A DNA stretch of 27,357 bases from Candidatus Gallimonas intestinigallinarum. GTDB taxonomy: Bacteria > Bacillota_A > Clostridia > Christensenellales > Borkfalkiaceae. The DNA lies in NCBI GenBank assembly GCA_019116405.1, contig DXBS01000136.1, forward strand, positions 1 to 27,357. The letters run 5' to 3'. The notes beneath the pieces were generated by a model. The model saw only the letters and a program-made list of their open reading frames with translations. It had not been told where the DNA came from and searched no databases. The translations under genes were made by a program, and so were the position numbers. Below, one piece after another: positions 27,252-27,357 of the stretch (positions are counted from its first letter, which is position 1; each line of letters opens with the position of its first letter).

Positions 27252-27357
27252 ATCTCCGTCGTCGTCATCTGGCGCATCGTCAATACAGCGCGCGCTGTGT
27301 TCAACGTGGACAATTACATGGCATATCTCTCCACGCAGTGCGACGCGGCGATCCGTC
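27252..27357 (+). pseudogene. Continuation of the SPFH domain after the in-frame TAG (runs off the window)
   Basis: Directly after the TAG, the same frame reads ISVVVIWRIVNTARAVFNVD and then NYMAYLSTQCDAAIR to the last base. This matches the core of SPFH domains (IxxVVxWRVxDTAxAxFxVxxYxxYVxxQxxxALR). The frame is intact with no further lesion over 35 codons, so the break is a single codon. The rest of the gene lies outside the window. Confidence 0.7.

Noticed and set aside
25427..27357. A defence island or CRISPR array in the accessory end
   Set aside because: No repeats with spacers, nuclease, helicase, toxin or methylase motifs were seen; only remnants, a membrane protein and an SPFH gene.

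Overview
The window is a GC-rich chromosomal segment (about 60% GC by eye) from a bacterium that is most likely a member of the Bacillota, class Clostridia. The grounds are gene content and order: an arginine cluster with a bifunctional-type ArgJ, a NifZ-like cysteine desulfurase next to a rhodanese-less ThiI, and the run miaB-mutS-mutL-miaA followed by an aluminium-resistance/methionine gamma-lyase-like gene. I cannot place it to genus.

Region 1 (1-14051, + strand) is one tightly packed run: 3' part of argG, argC (the short type 2 form), argJ, argB, argD, argF, carA, a carB fused in frame to dapF, a small two-helix membrane protein, a cysteine desulfurase and thiI. Most junctions overlap by 1-17 bases or are separated by only a few. 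Together the genes take N-acetylglutamate to citrulline and argininosuccinate and make the carbamoyl phosphate needed for arginine and pyrimidines. The fused DapF domain makes meso-diaminopimelate for lysine and peptidoglycan. The last two genes mobilise cysteine sulfur for tRNA 4-thiouridine and possibly thiamine. A strong sigma-A-like promoter lies at the end of argC, just before argJ. An ideal intrinsic terminator for thiI lies inside the convergent penicillin-binding protein gene.

Region 2 (14045-16222, - strand) is a class A penicillin-binding protein whose 3' end overlaps thiI by 7 bases. It is divergent from a sirtuin gene, which has a consensus promoter.

Region 3 (16323-25426, + strand) holds the sirtuin, miaB, mutS, mutL, miaA, a PLP-dependent methionine gamma-lyase-like gene and a small conserved hypothetical gene. 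It combines tRNA A37 modification (MiaA then MiaB) with mismatch repair (MutS, MutL), mostly with overlapping start and stop codons.

Region 4 (25427-27357) looks like accessory, partly decayed DNA of lower GC. It contains a probable fragment of an IS3-type transposase gene, the 3' remnant of an unknown gene broken by an 11-bp tandem duplication, and an intrinsic terminator. Beyond these are a seven-helix membrane protein gene (- strand) and, divergent from it, an SPFH/band 7 gene. That gene is interrupted by an in-frame TAG, with the homologous frame continuing to the window edge. No tRNA, rRNA, CRISPR array or intact mobile element was seen.

The most notable feature is the single 1352-residue CarB-DapF polypeptide, in which all parts of both enzymes appear intact.
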